16,474 nt of DNA from Alphaproteobacteria bacterium UBA3439 (GTDB lineage: Bacteria; Pseudomonadota; Alphaproteobacteria; Puniceispirillales; Puniceispirillaceae). Position 1 is the first letter of the stretch, and the number at the start of each line of letters is the position of its first letter. A program made the position numbers and the translations under genes. Of the stretch, positions 12,820 to 16,474 are shown one piece after another. The notes beneath the pieces were generated by a model. It saw nothing but the letters and a program-made list of their open reading frames with translations, ran no database searches and was not told the origin of the DNA. The stretch is taken from positions 1 through 16,474 of the forward strand of contig DFSK01000120.1 in NCBI GenBank assembly GCA_002378605.1, read 5' to 3'.

Positions 12820-15042
12820 ATGCATGATGATATTGAAATTCCCGCAGGCGGACGAATTGAACCGACCGCGTTTTCCGACGCCCTGTCGGAACGGTATCTT
12901 GCCTATGCGCTATCGACCATCACATCGCGGTCGCTTCCCGATGTCAGGGACGGGTTAAAACCGGTTCACCGCCGCCTGTTATTTGCGATGCGTCAGCTCA
13001 AGCTTGACCCGGGTCAGGGTTTCAAGAAATCAGCGCGTGTTGTTGGTGACGTGATGGGTAAATTCCATCCGCATGGCGACGCTGCGATTTATGATGCGAT
13101 GGTGCGGTTGGCGCAGGAATTTGCCATGCGCTATTGCCTTGTTGAAGGGCAGGGCAATTTTGGCAATATCGATGGTGATAACGCTGCAGCGATGCGTTAT
13201 ACCGAAGCACGCATGACCGAAGTTGCGCGTCTGTTGCTAGATGGAATTGACGAAGATGCGGTTGATTTCCGGCCAACTTATGATGGCGAATCAGAAGAAC
13301 CGACCTTGCTTCCTGCGGGTATTCCAAACCTTCTTGCCAATGGCGCGCAGGGTATTGCAGTTGGCATGGCAACATCGATACCGCCGCATAATATTATCGA
13401 ACTTGCCGATGCATCATTACATCTTATCAAACATCCCAATGCGTCGATTGAAACATTGCTGAATTACGTCAAAGGCCCTGATTTTCCAACTGGTGGTCTG
13501 TTGATTGAACCTGCGGATTCGATCAAAGACGCCTATTCAACGGGTCGTGGCGGGTTTCGGGTGCGGGCCAAATGGGAAGTTGAAACGGAAAAGGGTGGTG
13601 CATGGCAAATTGTCGTGACCGAAATTCCCTATCAAGTTCAAAAATCACGGTTGATCGAACGCCTTGCCGAAATGTTGCAGGCCAAACGCCTGCCGGTGCT
13701 GGCTGATATTCGTGACGAGTCAGCCGAAGATATCCGCATTGTTCTTGAACCGAAATCACGTCGGCTCGAGGCCGAAGTGGTAATGGAAAGCCTGTTCAAA
13801 CTTACCGATTTTGAAGTACGGGTTCCGCTGAACCTTAATGTTTTGGATGCCGATGGCCGTCCAGTGGTGATGGATTTGCGCGGGGCGCTTAATGCATGGC
13901 TTGCGCATCGCCGCGTCGTATTGCAGCGAAGGTCGCACCACCGCCTTGGAAAGATTGCCAACCGTCTTGAAGTGCTTGAAGGCTATTTGATCGTCTTTTT
14001 GAATATCGACGAGGTGATTGCGATCATCCGTGAGGCCGATCATCCGCGTGATGAATTGATGCGCCGGTTTGGTCTGAATGAAAATCAGGCAAATGCCGTT
14101 CTTGATATGCGGCTTCGGTCATTGCGACGGCTTGAAGAAATGGCGCTTCGCACCGAGCGTGACAAGCTGGTGGCCGAACAGGATGATTTGAACGCGCTTC
14201 TTGGTGATGAGGCAAGGCAATGGTCATTCATTGCCAGTCAGATCAGAGATATGAAAGATACCTTTATCAAGGTTGATCGGCGCAAGACCGTTCTTGCCGA
14301 GGCCCCAAAGATTGATTTCGATCCAACTGAAATTCTGGTTGAGCGTGAACCAATTACCGTAATCTGTTCGGCAAATGGCTGGATAAGAGCAATGCGCGGC
14401 CATCAGGATATTGACAGCGATTTCAAATATAAAGAAGGCGACTCAGCAGGGCATGTGCTGCATGCTGAAACCACTGACAAAATCTTGCTTTTTGCGGATA
14501 ACGGCCGGTTTTACACGCTTTCAGGTGATAAATTGCCGCGCGGGCGCGGTTTTGGCGAGCCGGTTAGTTTGATGGTCGATCTGCCCGCAGATAGCGATAT
14601 AGTCAAGCTGTTGCGTGCCAGTGATGGCAAAATGCTTGTCGCGGCCAGTACCGGCCATGGCCTTGTTGTTGATATGCAGGGCGCTGTGGCGCAAACGCGT
14701 AATGGCAAACAGGTGCTAAATCTTTCGGGATCAGCGCGAGCTGTTGCTTGCGCAATCGTTGCCGGTGATATGGTGGCATCGGTTGGTGTGAACCGGAAAT
14801 TGATTGTTTTCGCCCTTGAAGAAGTGCCGGAAATGGGACGCGGCAAAGGCGTTATTCTACAGCGGTTCAAAGATGGTGGTCTTGCCGATATTACGGTATT
14901 TGACAAAGCCAAAGGGCTGAGTTGGCAAGCCGGTGGTGGACGGGTTCGCACCGAACCTGACTTGTCGACATGGCTGGCACGGCGGGGCGGTTCGGGCAAA
15001 TTACCGCCAAACGGGTTTCCGCGTCCGGCCAAATTTACCTGA
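12820..15042 (+). CDS. parC: DNA topoisomerase IV subunit A
   Basis: ParC is the DNA-cleaving subunit of topoisomerase IV, which unlinks daughter chromosomes together with ParE. The 740-residue product has the type IIA core: SLPDVRDGLKPVHRRLLFAM (38-57), the quinolone region KFHPHGDAAIYDAM (81-94) and the catalytic tyrosine Y127 in AAMRYTEARM. The C-terminal beta-pinwheel domain follows, with repeats such as LPRGRGFGE and MGRGKGVILQR. No GyrA box (QRGGKG type) is seen and the length is shorter than GyrA (about 875-920), so ParC is preferred. GAGG seven bases before ATG 12820 supports the start. It lies 20 bases after recO, probably in the same transcript, and converges on the DUF1445 gene. 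Confidence 0.93.
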   Translation: MHDDIEIPAGGRIEPTAFSDALSERYLAYALSTITSRSLPDVRDGLKPVHRRLLFAMRQLKLDPGQGFKKSARVVGDVMGKFHPHGDAAIYDAMVRLAQEFAMRYCLVEGQGNFGNIDGDNAAAMRYTEARMTEVARLLLDGIDEDAVDFRPTYDGESEEPTLLPAGIPNLLANGAQGIAVGMATSIPPHNIIELADASLHLIKHPNASIETLLNYVKGPDFPTGGLLIEPADSIKDAYSTGRGGFRVRAKWEVETEKGGAWQIVVTEIPYQVQKSRLIERLAEMLQAKRLPVLADIRDESAEDIRIVLEPKSRRLEAEVVMESLFKLTDFEVRVPLNLNVLDADGRPVVMDLRGALNAWLAHRRVVLQRRSHHRLGKIANRLEVLEGYLIVFLNIDEVIAIIREADHPRDELMRRFGLNENQANAVLDMRLRSLRRLEEMALRTERDKLVAEQDDLNALLGDEARQWSFIASQIRDMKDTFIKVDRRKTVLAEAPKIDFDPTEILVEREPITVICSANGWIRAMRGHQDIDSDFKYKEGDSAGHVLHAETTDKILLFADNGRFYTLSGDKLPRGRGFGEPVSLMVDLPADSDIVKLLRASDGKMLVAASTGHGLVVDMQGAVAQTRNGKQVLNLSGSARAVACAIVAGDMVASVGVNRKLIVFALEEVPEMGRGKGVILQRFKDGGLADITVFDKAKGLSWQAGGGRVRTEPDLSTWLARRGGSGKLPPNGFPRPAKFT

Positions 15043-15078
15043 GGCCTAAGCGCCTAGTGCTTGGCAAAGATACGCCAA
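15042..15078. other. Weak hairpins between convergent parC and DUF1445 genes
   Basis: AGGC (15042-15045) with GCCT (15052-15055), and TTGGC (15061-15065) with GCCAA (15074-15078), form two short stems in the 65-bp gap where the two genes converge. Position suits a bidirectional terminator, but the stems are short and no U-tract follows on either strand. Confidence 0.2.
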
Positions 15079-15107
15079 AGGCAGGCAATGCAAACGCCAT
15101 TTGGTGA

Positions 15108-15926
15108 TCAAAATGCCGGGTTTATAATCGGAATTTCGGCATCTTCAGCAACATCGGTAATAAGCATCTGACCCGGTTTATGCGTGATGGATATTGGCGG
15201 TTTGGCATGAAGAATCGCCGCTTGAGGTGTTACACCGCAGGCCCAGAATACCGCAATTTCACCGTCACCAACCGGCGCTGCATCGCCCCAATCGGGCGCA
15301 TTGAGATCGGCAATGCCAATATCGGCAGGATCGCCCCAATGAACTGGTGCGCCATGTGCCATGGGAAAATTGGATGAAATCGCGCGAACCATATCTAGCT
15401 TATCAATCTGAATGGCGCGCATGCTGACCACCATTGGCCCAGAAAACGGGCCGGACTCAATGGTTTTGATATTGGTTTTAAACATCGGTACCGTCCGGTC
15501 ATTATCGATATGCCAAACTGGAATCCCAGCGCGGATCAAAGCATGTTCAAAGGTAAATGAGCATCCAAGCGCAAAACCAACCATCTGGTCGTTCCATAAA
15601 TCAGTGATATCGCTCACTGTGCGATCTAGAACGCCATGACGATAAATATGATAGGAAGGCACATCTGACCTGATATCAATATCTGCGCCCAATGTTCGCA
15701 TATAGGGCGATCCGGTATCGGTAACCCCGACAAGCGGGCAGGGCTTTGGGTTGCGTTGGCAAAACCGCATGAAATCAAGTGCATATGATTGGTCAAGAAT
15801 GACAAGATTTGCCTGCAAAAAGCCATTGGCCAGCCCTGATGTATGATCGCAATAGGCACCTGATCGGATTTTGGCACGAACGCCAAATTGGTTATCCTGG
15901 CGCAATTGTTCAAAAGATGTTGCCAC
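15108..15926 (-). CDS. DUF1445 / D-glutamate cyclase-like putative hydro-lyase
   Basis: The 272-residue product belongs to the DUF1445 (UPF0317, YcsI-like) family, annotated as putative hydro-lyases or D-glutamate cyclase-like. Hallmarks are PLVGVTDTGSP (64-74), DVPSYHIYRHG (88-98), GFALGCSFTFE (117-127), FSGPMVVSMR (161-170), HGAPVHWGDP (191-200) and VFWACGVTPQ (226-235). There is no signal peptide or membrane segment, so it should be cytoplasmic. Relatives have been linked to D-glutamate/5-oxoproline metabolism (B. subtilis ycsI lies near 5-oxoprolinase genes), but the reaction here is inferred only. The start is a GTG at 15926, backed by AGGAG six bases upstream. It lies 29 bases downstream of bpt on the same strand, suggesting co-transcription. 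Confidence 0.88.
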   Translation of the reverse strand: MATSFEQLRQDNQFGVRAKIRSGAYCDHTSGLANGFLQANLVILDQSYALDFMRFCQRNPKPCPLVGVTDTGSPYMRTLGADIDIRSDVPSYHIYRHGVLDRTVSDITDLWNDQMVGFALGCSFTFEHALIRAGIPVWHIDNDRTVPMFKTNIKTIESGPFSGPMVVSMRAIQIDKLDMVRAISSNFPMAHGAPVHWGDPADIGIADLNAPDWGDAAPVGDGEIAVFWACGVTPQAAILHAKPPISITHKPGQMLITDVAEDAEIPIINPAF

Positions 15927-15932
15927 GATAGT

Positions 15933-15937
15933 CTCCT
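15933..15937 (-). promoter_or_regulatory. Ribosome binding site of the DUF1445 gene
   Basis: AGGAG on the minus strand lies six bases upstream of the GTG at 15926. It supports that non-ATG start; no ATG lies nearby in frame. Confidence 0.75.
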
Positions 15938-15955
15938 ATTGTTTGGCGTGGTTGT

Positions 15956-16474
15956 TCATGACGCGCGAACAACCTTGTCGGCAGGTTTCCAAATGCCACC
16001 ATCAAAAATTTCGGCAGGCTTGAAACGTTCTTTATAGGCCATTTTTCGGCTTCCCTTCACGAAATAGCCAAGATACAGCCAATCAAGTGACAATTCCTTG
16101 GCAATGGCCAGAAGATCAAGAACCATATAGGTTCCCAATGATCGTTCGGCCTGTTCGGTATCAAAGAAACTGTAAACGGCACTCAACCCATCAGATTGGA
16201 AATCAGCAAGAATGCTGCCGACAAGGCGATCATCAGCGTCGTAATGACTAACCAGAACTGTCTCGATCGGGCTGTTATTAATCATGCTGGTAAAATCATC
16301 ATGATCCATGCGCGCCATCTGGCCATCATCATGCCTGCTGGTAACATAGGCCTTGAATAATCGGTAATGCGCATTGGTTGGATCAGGTCTTGTGATGCTG
16401 CGGTTAAGGTCACTGTTTTTCTTGAGAATGCGCGTCATATTTCGACTGGCTTTAAAGGCCGCAACATCCACGCG
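15956..16474 (-). CDS. bpt: Aspartate/glutamate leucyltransferase, C-terminal part (5' end cut by window)
   Basis: Bpt transfers leucine from leucyl-tRNA to N-terminal aspartate or glutamate, creating a degron for ClpS/ClpAP in the N-end rule pathway. The frame is open through the window end, so 172 C-terminal residues of a protein usually about 235-250 long are seen. The fragment begins RVDVAAFKASRN, matching the conserved segment just after the cysteine pair of this family. It continues through YLGYFVKGSRKMAYKERFKPAEIF near the end, the typical ATE C-terminal signature. The N-terminal cysteine-rich part lies outside the window. A GTG at 16471 is in frame but sits inside the conserved domain, so it is not the start. 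The DUF1445 gene follows 29 bases downstream. Confidence 0.92.
   Translation of the reverse strand, partial: RVDVAAFKASRNMTRILKKNSDLNRSITRPDPTNAHYRLFKAYVTSRHDDGQMARMDHDDFTSMINNSPIETVLVSHYDADDRLVGSILADFQSDGLSAVYSFFDTEQAERSLGTYMVLDLLAIAKELSLDWLYLGYFVKGSRKMAYKERFKPAEIFDGGIWKPADKVVRAS

Noticed and set aside
14511..15032. Minus-strand open frame of 173 codons opposite parC
   Set aside because: Low-complexity Ser/Pro/Arg translation, no start signal, fully within the parC coding region.
1..16474. Mobile elements, prophage, CRISPR arrays, toxin-antitoxin or defence islands
   Set aside because: No transposase, integrase, repeat-spacer pattern or defence family was seen; all strong coding regions match conserved chromosomal genes.

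Overview
The window reads as a chromosomal housekeeping segment from an alphaproteobacterium. The evidence is gene order: dapA-smpB-NYN-folK-rpoZ-rel-(DUF2062)-pdxJ-acpS-lepB-rnc-era-recO-parC is an arrangement typical of that class, and the ERLEFLGDRVLG form of the RNase III signature fits too. The base composition looks balanced (about half G+C, by eye), and the window also carries an MttB-like methyltransferase fragment. Together these are compatible with a marine lineage such as the SAR116 clade, but that placement is inference. I see no rRNA, tRNA, insertion sequence, prophage, CRISPR array or attachment site.

Layout. Bases 1-987 hold the 3' part of a trimethylamine methyltransferase (MttB)-family gene, cut by the window edge. 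It converges on a PLP-dependent threonine/serine dehydratase (1004-2023, minus). A 253-bp divergent gap with small dyads leads to dapA (lysine and cell-wall precursor synthesis) and smpB (trans-translation). smpB converges on a NYN-domain ribonuclease-like gene (3707-4255, minus). A 243-bp AT-rich divergent gap leads to folK (folate). Then come rpoZ (RNA polymerase omega), a bifunctional (p)ppGpp synthetase/hydrolase, and a DUF2062 membrane protein.

From 8526 to 15042 lies a very compact plus-strand run: pdxJ (vitamin B6), acpS (acyl-carrier protein activation), lepB (signal peptidase I), rnc (RNase III), era (ribosome-maturation GTPase), recO (recombination) and parC (topoisomerase IV). Five successive junctions from pdxJ to recO overlap by 1-8 bases, which points to one translationally coupled operon. 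parC converges on a minus-strand pair: an aspartate/glutamate leucyltransferase (bpt, N-end rule; 5' end outside the window) and, 29 bp downstream, a D-glutamate cyclase-like DUF1445 protein.

How the genes work together. rpoZ and rel both serve the stringent response. rnc and era act in rRNA processing and 30S assembly. smpB and the NYN protein may both touch RNA quality control. I found no convincing novel system. The most interesting leads are non-coding: a pair of mutually exclusive hairpins (one with an 8-bp perfect stem) overlapping a 10-codon open frame just before rpoZ, and smaller dyads before folK, pdxJ, dapA and the NYN gene. Protein-level oddities are the bpt/DUF1445 pairing, the quinolone-region residues of ParC, and the repeat-bearing N-terminus of Era.
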